From contig NZ_JASFYE010000005.1 in assembly GCF_030055425.1 (NCBI RefSeq), positions 37,381-101,380 on the forward strand: a DNA stretch of 64,000 nucleotides, in the 5' to 3' direction. Origin of the DNA: Methanothermobacter sp. GTDB lineage: Archaea; Methanobacteriota; Methanobacteria; Methanobacteriales; Methanothermobacteraceae. The position numbers and the translations under genes are program-made. The notes under the pieces are model-generated. The model was not told the origin of the DNA, made no database searches, and worked only from the letters and a program-made list of their open reading frames with translations. Positions 26,075-33,105 of the stretch are shown one piece after another (within the stretch, counting starts at the first letter, position 1; every line of letters starts with the position of its first letter).

Positions 26075-27181
26075 TCACCCCATGTTATTCATTATAATCA
26101 TGTCCTCAATGTTACCTGTTGCATGTGTTCTTGCAAGAATCTCTTCGTAAATAACCTGCGCAGCACCCCCCCTTATTTTACACTTTTCGTGGGCAATCTC
26201 AATAGGTACCGGTATATTCTGGCCTGGAAATGTCCACTCATATGACGCAGTAACTGCCCGTTGCACTCTCAAGTTAACATCACCTTTATCATACTTCATT
26301 GGAATATCAAGCCGGATAATTTCTGAAGAAAAATCTTTCTGGAAGAAAACAGAAAATATTCTGATACCATAATTAGAATATCTTCTACTTATTTCATCCT
26401 TTAATTCAAGAGGATGTGTGAAAAGAACATCGTCATAATTGTTATCAAGCCGGTATGCAGTGAAAAAGTAAGCAAAAAGGTTTTTATCTACTGAGAAATT
26501 TTTGAGTAACTTATTTCTCTCTAATTTTAAAATCCTTTCATATTCCCTTAGGAAATGGGAATCAATACATTTTTTAACACATCCTACTAAAAAAGACTGG
26601 GATGTAGCTTTTTTTATTGCATCACATCTGTATTCAACATAGTTTTCATCAATATAACCTGGTGGATCTACAACTGGCCCGTCAATAAATACAATTGATT
26701 CTGTGTTCTTTGTATTCCAATCTTCTAAAGCCTTGGTTTCCCCTAACAGCATTCTTCTTGAAGCTTCACCATCAATAGATTTGTGTTTATTCTCATCAAT
26801 TTCCTCTATTCCTGCAGCATAAACATCAACAACAGGTTCATCAGATAATCCTTTTTCAAAAAGTATCCTCACAATTGAATAAGGAGCGTACCATTTAGAA
26901 CCAATAGGCCCTACACTATAAAAACTGCCATCGATACCAACGCTGCACCATTCTCTAAACTGACCATAATCTTTAAGGTCATCGATAGTAAAAATGATTT
27001 TTTTTAGAGAAGATAAGTCTTTAAATATCTTTTTTGATTGTTCCTTTATCAAACGAAAAGTTTCACCTATTTTAGACCCCTTTTCATTGGCACTTTCAAT
27101 TAAATTTATTAAAACTTCTCCATCGGTTTCATTGAATTCTATTCTTTTTTTTATTTCATCTATATCCATTATATACACCAT
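26075..27181 (-). CDS. nurA: NurA-type nuclease
   Basis: NurA is a 5'-3' nuclease that works inside a HerA-NurA complex to resect DNA ends. The 368-residue protein shows the expected acidic sites in VGIDGSFY (D84) and VFIDGPVV (D167), a lysine in the VGCVKKC segment and a late histidine in IAHEKCKIRGGA (H331). The gene overlaps the stop of the DpdA-like gene (TAATG) and is followed directly by herA, an operon order that supports the assignment. An alternative ATG at 27169 has GGTGT upstream and would shorten it by four residues. In this island the pair is likelier to act on foreign DNA than in general repair, but that is inference. Confidence 0.85.
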   Translation of the reverse strand: MVYIMDIDEIKKRIEFNETDGEVLINLIESANEKGSKIGETFRLIKEQSKKIFKDLSSLKKIIFTIDDLKDYGQFREWCSVGIDGSFYSVGPIGSKWYAPYSIVRILFEKGLSDEPVVDVYAAGIEEIDENKHKSIDGEASRRMLLGETKALEDWNTKNTESIVFIDGPVVDPPGYIDENYVEYRCDAIKKATSQSFLVGCVKKCIDSHFLREYERILKLERNKLLKNFSVDKNLFAYFFTAYRLDNNYDDVLFTHPLELKDEISRRYSNYGIRIFSVFFQKDFSSEIIRLDIPMKYDKGDVNLRVQRAVTASYEWTFPGQNIPVPIEIAHEKCKIRGGAAQVIYEEILARTHATGNIEDMIIMNNMG

Positions 27182-28320
27182 TACCCCAGTTTCTGATGAA
27201 CCACTTCCTGAAGAGCGTAATTAAAATGTTTTGAAAAAAATCCTTTTTTTAATCTTTCATTGCAGAAATCAAAACAACTGCCATCCAATAATTTCTCATA
27301 ATACAAATCCCTTTCCCTCATAAAAACCCAAGCATTATGTATTGCTCTGCTCTTAAAATCAGAATCTAATACTTCTATTTTCTCTTTTAAAGATTTGTAT
27401 CTACAAATTGGACATTCACAAAGATCTAAAAGTTTTTTGTCATCTTTACTTAAAGAAGGCCTTCCATTGTTCTTATTAAGAGGATATCTATCACCTACCC
27501 CTGGCAGCTGAATACAGCCATAGGCCGCTTTTAATCTCCAGCCCATTGAGTCAAGGGAATCAACACCTAAGGAGTACATCAGATGCATGGATTTCGCGCT
27601 GCCAATACCAAAAACATGCAATAAAGAATCTGGGAATTCCTTCCTTACCATTCTTACCGAGTCTATTATGAAGTTAACACTATTTTTAAATTTTTTACTC
27701 CCCCTACATTTAAAAATCAAAGGAACTATACTGCCCAATCCAATAATAGGAGGATTCTCATGAATCTTCTTTATGTCATTACAACTATTTCTAAGATCCT
27801 CTAAAGAATAACCATGAACAACGGGTATTAACGGAATTTTACCATTTTTTAACATTAAATCAGAATTTTGAAGAGTTTTCATCCACCTATCCTTATTCTT
27901 CATCTCATTTTCCAAGGGATTGAGTGGATGATCAAGCACAACACCTAGATCTGGCTTGGACATTTCATAAAGTTCAAGTATGTCTTCTGGATCAACTTCT
28001 AAACTATCCTTTTTCTGAAAGGAGAATCCTCCAGAGTCCATTATCACTAAACCGTCGAAGCCCAGATATTTGTGGATCCCTTTTTCGCATATTTCTTCGT
28101 ATACTCTTCGATTTCTAATAATTTCATACGCACTAACCATGATGGTCTCAATATCAAAATGATTCCATATATGTGGCTGAGCTGAGGGAAGGTGCCCTAG
28201 CCATAATAAAGGTGTATAAACTGATTTTTTGTTAATTTTTAACTTTGCAGATCTTACAAGAGGAAATGTATCATCAACATAATGATCTTTAAAGGAAACC
28301 TTACTACTCCACAAGCTCAC
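27181..28320 (-). CDS. dpdA: DpdA-like TGT-family enzyme, probably for 7-deazaguanine insertion into DNA
   Basis: The 379-residue protein belongs to the tRNA-guanine transglycosylase superfamily. Visible are MDSGGFSF (general-base aspartate D95), PVVHG, a GLGS segment, GVDSLDS (nucleophile region, D254/D257) and a zinc site CxCxxC (301-306) plus H328. It lacks the PUA-containing tail of the archaeal tRNA enzyme ArcTGT and is shorter. DpdA proteins of this family swap guanine for a preQ0-type base in DNA, and methanogens already make preQ0 for archaeosine. With NurA and HerA downstream in one operon, DNA rather than tRNA is the likely substrate. Start GTG follows GGGTGAT. First gene of the run. 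Confidence 0.7.
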   Translation of the reverse strand: MSLWSSKVSFKDHYVDDTFPLVRSAKLKINKKSVYTPLLWLGHLPSAQPHIWNHFDIETIMVSAYEIIRNRRVYEEICEKGIHKYLGFDGLVIMDSGGFSFQKKDSLEVDPEDILELYEMSKPDLGVVLDHPLNPLENEMKNKDRWMKTLQNSDLMLKNGKIPLIPVVHGYSLEDLRNSCNDIKKIHENPPIIGLGSIVPLIFKCRGSKKFKNSVNFIIDSVRMVRKEFPDSLLHVFGIGSAKSMHLMYSLGVDSLDSMGWRLKAAYGCIQLPGVGDRYPLNKNNGRPSLSKDDKKLLDLCECPICRYKSLKEKIEVLDSDFKSRAIHNAWVFMRERDLYYEKLLDGSCFDFCNERLKKGFFSKHFNYALQEVVHQKLG

Positions 28321-28509
28321 CTAATCACCCGCGCTTGATATGATAAATTATTACTGTAATGAATACATTGAGTTAGTAATACTCCTCTATATCTTCTATA
28401 ATCTTTACTATTAAATGATAACCATTAACAAAAAATAAAAAAGTTAAATAATAGCTACAAAGATAAATATCGTGTTACGAAAAATAACCATGATAAAAAT
28501 AAATTAATA
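28321..28509. promoter_or_regulatory. Upstream region of the dpdA-nurA-herA-ATPase operon
   Basis: This 189-bp AT-rich gap separates the island operon from the end of the Roadblock gene. It should hold the operon promoter on the minus strand; an AATAATTTATCA-like TATA stretch lies about 27 bp before the GTG. Near 28371-28381 the minus strand reads TATTACTAA, a 9-mer also present at 18544-18552 before the LAGLIDADG/RHH gene. No open reading frame or structured RNA is seen. Confidence 0.45.
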
Positions 28510-28863
28510 TTATCCGAGAAGGTCACTTAACCTCTCGGCGCTCCTCTTCATCTCTATCCTGATCATTCCCAGGTTCACATCCACATCGGTTATCACGACG
28601 AGGATCCCCTCACCGGCATCGATCATGAGGGTCTTACCACGTTTACCCTCAATCATGACCTGCTCGAGGGGCTCATGCTTTATCTCCTCGGCCGACCTCT
28701 CGGCTGTACCGAACACCGCTGAGGCCATTGCACCCACGAGTTCCGCGTCGATGTCACCTGAAACCTCACTCTCTATTATGAGACCGTCCTTTCCAACAAC
28801 AAGGGATCCGTTAACACCGTTCACCCTTCCAAGGTCCTTGAGTATCCTCTCTATCAACTTCAA
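28510..28863 (-). CDS. Roadblock/LC7-domain protein
   Basis: The 117-residue protein is a single Roadblock/LC7 domain, the fold of MglB that binds small GTPases in bacteria and archaea. The start has the usual helix, then [12 protein letters not shown] and a later [19 protein letters not shown] strand pair. Many archaea carry such proteins in pairs with small GTPases; no GTPase gene is nearby here. The start is TTG at 28863 or 28857, with AGGGGG just upstream. It lies a few bases after the Hmd-related gene and is probably co-transcribed with it. Confidence 0.8.
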   Translation of the reverse strand: MKLIERILKDLGRVNGVNGSLVVGKDGLIIESEVSGDIDAELVGAMASAVFGTAERSAEEIKHEPLEQVMIEGKRGKTLMIDAGEGILVVITDVDVNLGMIRIEMKRSAERLSDLLG

Positions 28864-28868
28864 ACCCC

Positions 28869-29894
28869 CTATTCAAACATCTTCCTCATGCACCTTCTTA
28901 TTGTACCCTCAGCTGCACGGTCCCCCATGACGGTTTTGAGTTCACCTGTGAGGGCCTGGGCAGCCACAAGGTCCGTGTGTTTAACCTCTGCGCCCTCGAT
29001 CCATTTCATGACATCATCGTTGAGCTGGGAGATCTTCCTGAGGGCTGCGTCCAGTTCCTCCTGTTCATCAAGGAGGTGCATTGACCTTGCGCTTTTCACC
29101 AGGAGTTCAGGGTTCATGGCCCTGGCCATTCCATCAACACCTGATGTCTCAACCAGGGATGCCATGGTCTGGAGTGTCATGAGTATCTGCTTCTCAACCA
29201 TCTCCTCAGGGGCCTTTATTATCTGGGTACCCACATAGTAGTAGTCCAGGACACCTGCAAGTGCCACCGCAGTGACCAGGGAGCCCATATCTGCAACTGC
29301 TGAGGTCACATCCGCCGGGACCACGTAGGCTGTCTTACCAGTGCTCTCTGCGAGTTCAGCACACCTTGATATCTGTTCATCTGTTGCAATATCAAGTTCC
29401 GCTGTGGGCCTTCCACCTATAACGTAGTGTTCGTGCTGCGGTGTCCCTGGCACAGCCGCAGGGTGCATTGAGGACACACCTATATCTGTTCTGTCCATTT
29501 TTAATTCCTTTTCGAGGACGTAGTACAGCACCACAGGTGATACCGTACAGGTGTTGGCTATAACTGCCCCCTCTGGTAGCTCAGGGAGTATCTCCCTGAC
29601 TATATTTATGGTTCCCTTTCCGAAGGGTGTGAAGAGCACTGCAACATCGGCTTCAGCTGCGGCCTCCTTATCGTTATCTGTGACAGTTACACCTGCTTCC
29701 TCAACAAGGTTCCAGTGTTCATCTTCCAGTACATCCCTTACAGGTTCCGCAAGTGTAACCTCGTGTCCGGCCTGTGCGAATTCCATGGCCATTCTGCTTC
29801 CGCCGTATGGAGCCTCCCCGCCGTACTTTTCAGGGAGGTTCAGTTCCTCAGTATATAATTTCTGATTACCAGCACCGTAAACTGTCACCTTCAT
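28869..29894 (-). CDS. Hmd-related protein (H2-forming methylene-H4MPT dehydrogenase paralogue)
   Basis: Hmd is the iron-only hydrogenase of methanogens that makes methylene-tetrahydromethanopterin from H2. This 341-residue protein belongs to a related sister family. Its N-terminal Rossmann part starts [10 protein letters not shown]. The segment ANTCTVSP keeps the cysteine (about C116) that binds iron in Hmd, and [10 protein letters not shown] is also recognisable from Hmd. The region around Hmd His14 is not conserved, so hydrogenase activity is doubtful. It may bind or carry the iron-guanylylpyridinol cofactor. ATG at 29894 follows GAGTGAT. The Roadblock gene follows. Confidence 0.75.
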   Translation of the reverse strand: MKVTVYGAGNQKLYTEELNLPEKYGGEAPYGGSRMAMEFAQAGHEVTLAEPVRDVLEDEHWNLVEEAGVTVTDNDKEAAAEADVAVLFTPFGKGTINIVREILPELPEGAVIANTCTVSPVVLYYVLEKELKMDRTDIGVSSMHPAAVPGTPQHEHYVIGGRPTAELDIATDEQISRCAELAESTGKTAYVVPADVTSAVADMGSLVTAVALAGVLDYYYVGTQIIKAPEEMVEKQILMTLQTMASLVETSGVDGMARAMNPELLVKSARSMHLLDEQEELDAALRKISQLNDDVMKWIEGAEVKHTDLVAAQALTGELKTVMGDRAAEGTIRRCMRKMFE

Positions 29895-29989
29895 TGTTAT
29901 CACTCTTTCATGTGAAAGTCTCCAGAAGAAAAAATAGGTTATAGAAAATCACCCTATTAAAGTTTTTCCATGAATGGGGGATAATATCA

Positions 29990-30042
29990 TGTTATTACTT
30001 ATTCAGGACATTGATATTCTGTTATTACTTATTCGAAACATT
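29990..30042. repeat. 30-bp direct repeat in the gap before the potassium channel
   Basis: Two tandem copies with a 30-bp period begin at 29990 and 30020. Each contains TGTTATTACTTATTC and ends near ACATT. They lie between the divergent Hmd-related and channel genes, upstream of the channel TATA box. They could be operator sites. Confidence 0.75.
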
Positions 30043-30082
30043 AAATGGAGTTTTAATCTGAAAGATTTCATTTTTCATGCCT

Positions 30083-30096
30083 GAAAGGTTATAAAT
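30083..30096 (+). promoter_or_regulatory. BRE/TATA promoter of the channel gene
   Basis: The plus strand reads GAAAGG followed by TTATAAAT at 30089-30096, a good archaeal BRE plus TATA box. Transcription should begin near 30120, giving a leader of about 30 bases before the GTG at 30152. Confidence 0.65.
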
Positions 30097-30151
30097 AATC
30101 CACGATATAGAAGTAGTATCCAGTTCATGCTTTCCTCAAGGGGGTTCCAAA

Positions 30152-30913
30152 GTGAAAGATCTTCAGAAAGGTTTCAGGGTACTGTCTGAGATTATCATCC
30201 TTGTTCTCCTTGGACTTGACGGGCTGTCACTCATTATCAGCACATTTCTTCCCCTCCAGCCCGTGACATTCTCAAGGATAGTCCTCCTGGACCTCCTCAC
30301 AAGCATCACGGTTGTGGCAGCCTACATACTTCAGCCAGGAGTCCGCGACAGGTGGAATATTCCCGTTGTGATGGTGCCCTTCTACTTCATCGGCGTGAAC
30401 ATCCTGGGGGTGAACCCTGATTCTGTCATACTTGCAGTTCTGAACCTCATAAAGGTTGTGGGGCTCTTCATTGCATTCAGGGACCTTGCAGGGTCTGTTG
30501 GGGAGTTCATAAGGACCAGCCGCCTGGGCTATGGTCTGGGACTCTTTGTATCTGTGCTTTTCGTATTCACAATCGTATTCTACCTGGTTGAGAGTCCGGT
30601 GAATCCCCTTGTGAGGACATATGAGGACTCATTATGGTACGTCCTCCAGACCATCACAACGGTGGGCTACGGTGATATAATACCTGTAACAGCCCCTGGA
30701 AGGCTGACCGGTGTGGTCATAATGATCAGTGCCATTGCATCCACAAGCCTCATAACCGCGTCCGCTACATCCACACTCCTTGAGACCCTCAGGAAGGAGC
30801 AGGAGAGGATAGACTCCACACGGAGGGATGAGTTCAGGATGCTACGTGATAAGCTGGATGAACTGGAAATGAAACTTGAGAGAATAGAGGACATGCTGGA
30901 AAAACGTAGATGA
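30152..30913 (+). CDS. Potassium channel with coiled-coil C-terminus
   Basis: The 253-residue protein has about four N-terminal hydrophobic segments, then an outer helix, a pore loop with the selectivity filter TTVGYGD and an inner helix. After the pore comes a charged, heptad-like helix (residues about 215-253, rich in K/R/E/L) that should form a tetrameric coiled coil. It is not MthK: no RCK domain is present. The fold is like a six-helix voltage-gated-type channel, but a clear row of S4 arginines is not obvious, so gating is uncertain. GTG start after an AAGGGGG site. Confidence 0.85.
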   Translation: MKDLQKGFRVLSEIIILVLLGLDGLSLIISTFLPLQPVTFSRIVLLDLLTSITVVAAYILQPGVRDRWNIPVVMVPFYFIGVNILGVNPDSVILAVLNLIKVVGLFIAFRDLAGSVGEFIRTSRLGYGLGLFVSVLFVFTIVFYLVESPVNPLVRTYEDSLWYVLQTITTVGYGDIIPVTAPGRLTGVVIMISAIASTSLITASATSTLLETLRKEQERIDSTRRDEFRMLRDKLDELEMKLERIEDMLEKRR

Positions 30914-30920
30914 AGTCTAA

Positions 30921-31577
30921 CTAACCCTTCACAGCTGTCCCTGTGGCTGTCACAGCGAGAACCTCCCCACCGAGGTCCCTGAGCACCGTAACCTCAACAT
31001 CAATGTCAACCACCCCCACAGCCCCCATGGCCTCAGCATCACTCAGCATGCGCTCAACAGCCAGCCTTCGAAGTTCTGTGATTTCATCGGGTTTACCAAC
31101 AGCCTCCCCTGCGGCTATACCAAGCACTTCACCTCCACCATCATAGCCAAGGGGTATGGTCCCGTTCTTGGGTACCAGAAGGTCACCCACACCCTTACCT
31201 GCGAGTCCAAGGAGGTATGTTATGATTGCCGCGAGGAGGAAGTTCACTGCTGTGGGGAAGGCCGCCTGGAAGGCAAGCATCAGACCCCCAACCGTGAACA
31301 CATTCCACTCGATGGGTTCAGCCGGGAAGAACCATCCATAGATGTTCACAGCGAAAAAGACCAGTATTGCGCTTACAGCACCCGTGCTTGCCCCGTACCT
31401 CCTCCCAGCAATGTAGGATTCAACAAATCCTGCCAGGAGGGGGGATACTATGTACATGATGTTGAAGCCGAATATCACAAGCTGGAACCTGACAGAGAGG
31501 ATGGCTGATAGGAGGCCCGCTGCAAGGCCCGCTGCAACCGCAATAACGGCCCACCTGTACCTCCCCAATGGCAACAC
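30921..31577 (-). CDS. Membrane protein with a YbjQ-like C-terminal domain
   Basis: The 218-residue protein has four or five hydrophobic N-terminal segments (to about 130) and a soluble C-terminal domain like YbjQ/UPF0145: LSDAEAMGAVGVVDIDVEVTVL then LAVTATGTAV. The neighbouring gene encodes the same kind of domain on its own, so the two probably arose by duplication or work together. The GTG start follows GAGGAGTGA, which lies at the end of the upstream gene, so the two form an operon. Function unknown. Confidence 0.68.
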   Translation of the reverse strand: MLPLGRYRWAVIAVAAGLAAGLLSAILSVRFQLVIFGFNIMYIVSPLLAGFVESYIAGRRYGASTGAVSAILVFFAVNIYGWFFPAEPIEWNVFTVGGLMLAFQAAFPTAVNFLLAAIITYLLGLAGKGVGDLLVPKNGTIPLGYDGGGEVLGIAAGEAVGKPDEITELRRLAVERMLSDAEAMGAVGVVDIDVEVTVLRDLGGEVLAVTATGTAVKG

Positions 31578-31583
31578 CCCGGT

Positions 31584-31910
31584 TCACTCCTCAAGGGACA
31601 CCGCTGTCCCTGTGGCGGATACGAGGATGGTGTTACCCATTGTACCCCCAAGGTTGTGGTAGTCGATCCTCACACCTATAATTGCGTCAGCCCCCAGCTT
31701 CCCGGCGGCCTCCCTCATGGAGGACAGGGCCAGTTCCCTTGCCCTTGCAAGTTCCCTCTCATAGGCCGATGTCCTGCCACCAACCACGTCCCTAACACCT
31801 GAGAAGAGGTCCTTGTATATGTTGGCCCCTATGAGCGCATCCCCGGTCACGATACCATGGTACCTGCCTATCACCTTACCCTCAACGGTATTCGACGTTA
31901 CCATGAGCAT
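31584..31910 (-). CDS. YbjQ/UPF0145-family protein
   Basis: The 108-residue protein carries the typical pentameric YbjQ features: [29 protein letters not shown], then [14 protein letters not shown] and a final [10 protein letters not shown] strand. YbjQ proteins have been called heavy-metal-binding by annotation; the role is not established. I chose the ATG at 31910 because GGTG lies seven bases upstream; another ATG is two codons further on. The membrane-linked paralogue follows. A 59-bp-period direct repeat lies at its 5' end. Confidence 0.8.
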   Translation of the reverse strand: MLMVTSNTVEGKVIGRYHGIVTGDALIGANIYKDLFSGVRDVVGGRTSAYERELARARELALSSMREAAGKLGADAIIGVRIDYHNLGGTMGNTILVSATGTAVSLEE

Positions 31911-31921
31911 AACTAACACCA

Positions 31922-31996
31922 CACTCTAACCATATCCTGTTCGTAGTCTCATATGCGAATAGCCCCTCATCAATAACACCCACTCTAACTATATCC
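31922..31996. repeat. 59-bp-period direct repeat upstream of the YbjQ gene
   Basis: The 16-bp sequence CACTCTAACCATATCC at 31922-31937 recurs at 31981-31996 with one change. Similarity continues a few bases leftwards in both copies. The first copy lies directly upstream of the YbjQ start, and the second is in the 130-bp gap to the lipoprotein gene. It may carry a duplicated promoter or regulator site. Confidence 0.65.
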
Positions 31997-32040
31997 ATAA
32001 TGGGATACATAGTTAACTATACAGATAAAGGGGGGTTGAT

Positions 32041-32592
32041 ATGAGGGAATACTTTTTTCTGCTCCTAATCGCTGTGGCCGTTGCGGTCTCAGGCTGTACC
32101 GTCACAACCGAGGGCAACAATACGGTCCCGGACGTTCCATATAAGACGTACTCTGATAGTGAGATATCATTCAGGTACCCTGCGAACTGGACCTCAGAGA
32201 ACCTGACTGTTGCAAGTCCAAACAGCATCGCAGCGGTCGCTGACCCATCAGGGGTGGATGATGCTGGTAACCTTGAGACCCTGGTCATCATACAGAGCAT
32301 ACCGCTGCCAGCAGGGAGGACCCTGAAGGACGTCTATGATGAAACCTACCGGGCCTTTTCAGGTGAGCCAGGTTACAGGCTGATCTCCGAGAGGACCCTC
32401 ACCGTTGACGGTGTAACCGCATATGAGAACATACACACCATCAACGTGGATGGGGTGACGAAACAGGAACGTGTAACCTGGGTTGAGAAGAACGGGAGGA
32501 TCTACGTCATACTCTGCGGAACAACGCCTGAGAGGTTCGAGTCTGAAAAGAGGAACTTTGACCTTATCACCTACTCCTTCCAGGTGAAGTGA
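32041..32592 (+). CDS. PsbP-like lipoprotein
   Basis: The 183-residue protein begins with a lipoprotein signal (FFLLLIAVAVAVSGC) and continues as a PsbP/DUF1795-like domain: SEISFRYPANWT at its start, a VTWVEKNGRIYVILC strand pair, and ITYSFQVK as the closing helix. Such domains are common on archaeal surfaces and their ligands are not known. A GGGGG stretch precedes the ATG. The next gene is a shorter paralogue, and the junction is partly duplicated. Confidence 0.78.
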   Translation: MREYFFLLLIAVAVAVSGCTVTTEGNNTVPDVPYKTYSDSEISFRYPANWTSENLTVASPNSIAAVADPSGVDDAGNLETLVIIQSIPLPAGRTLKDVYDETYRAFSGEPGYRLISERTLTVDGVTAYENIHTINVDGVTKQERVTWVEKNGRIYVILCGTTPERFESEKRNFDLITYSFQVK

Positions 32593-32663
32593 TGAGGCCA
32601 ATTCCCATTCTTTTATGACCTCCACGTTTGGGGTGAAGTGATGAGGCTAATTCCCATTCTTTT
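32583..32663. repeat. 49-bp-period duplication across the junction of two PsbP-like genes
   Basis: A 32-bp sequence at 32583-32614 recurs at 32632-32663 with one mismatch. Each copy holds the last codons of the first gene plus the ribosome site and first codons of the second. As a result a nine-codon mini-frame (ATG at 32593, ending TGA at 32619) imitates the start of the second gene before it. Confidence 0.88.
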
Positions 32664-33102
32664 TCTGGTTCTCGTATCTGTATCATGCTGCACAGCAGGC
32701 TACAGGGTCTTTGAGAACCATGAGATTATATTCCACTACCCCGCATCCTGGAGGCAGGTCTCCTTCATCCACCCACCATATGAGGTGGAGCGGGGCTATG
32801 AGTATGCCATCACCGTTGCAGAGCCCGGCGGGGAACTCAGGACCATGGTCATGGTTGAAAAGCTGAAGGCTGACTACAGGTTCCCTGTACCGGATAATCT
32901 CACAGGCGAAAGGAAGGTCACAGTGAATGGCTACCGTGGTCTTGAGTTCATTTACCCTGAAAATAGGAGCATTGTGAGGACGACAATAATTGTCACCCCC
33001 AGGGGGAGGTATGCCGTGATATGCAGGGCAGATAGGGGTGACTTTGAAATGGAGAAGGAAAACTTCGACCTTGTAACATACTCATTCAGGGTGAAGCCGT
33101 GA
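32641..33102 (+). CDS. PsbP-like exported protein, paralogue of the preceding gene
   Basis: The 153-residue protein has a signal peptide with a cysteine-rich end (LVSVSCCTAG) and the same domain signs as its neighbour: HEIIFHYPASWR, YRGLEFIYP and a closing LVTYSFRVK. The two therefore arose by gene duplication. The ATG at 32641 matches the start in the duplicated segment; a GTG one codon earlier is possible. It is convergent with the UvrD-type helicase gene, with three bases between the stops. Confidence 0.75.
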   Translation: MRLIPILFLVLVSVSCCTAGYRVFENHEIIFHYPASWRQVSFIHPPYEVERGYEYAITVAEPGGELRTMVMVEKLKADYRFPVPDNLTGERKVTVNGYRGLEFIYPENRSIVRTTIIVTPRGRYAVICRADRGDFEMEKENFDLVTYSFRVKP

Positions 33103-33105
33103 AAA

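Larger units (their letters stand above)
16660..28509. other. AT-rich genomic island with DpdA-like, NurA, HerA and large ATPase genes
   Basis: Base composition and codon use change sharply at about 16660 and return to the local norm at about 28510. Lysine, asparagine and isoleucine codons ending in A/T dominate inside. It holds seven genes: four in one minus-strand run (27-kb end to 20.2 kb), two on the plus strand (18.6-20.2 kb) and one divergent on the minus strand (16.7-18.5 kb). No transposase, integrase, tRNA or flanking direct repeat was found, so the route of acquisition is unknown. Gene content points to DNA modification plus DNA-end processing. Confidence 0.8.

Noticed and set aside
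27181-28320. Ordinary archaeosine tRNA-guanine transglycosylase
   Set aside because: Length is far below the archaeal tRNA enzyme, the C-terminal PUA-type part is missing, and the gene lies in an AT-rich island with nurA and herA. A tRNA role is not fully excluded.
16660-28509. Prophage or integrative plasmid
   Set aside because: No integrase, structural, replication or tRNA-flanked attachment site was found.
30152-30913. The MthK calcium-gated channel
   Set aside because: No RCK domain; the C-terminus is a short coiled coil.
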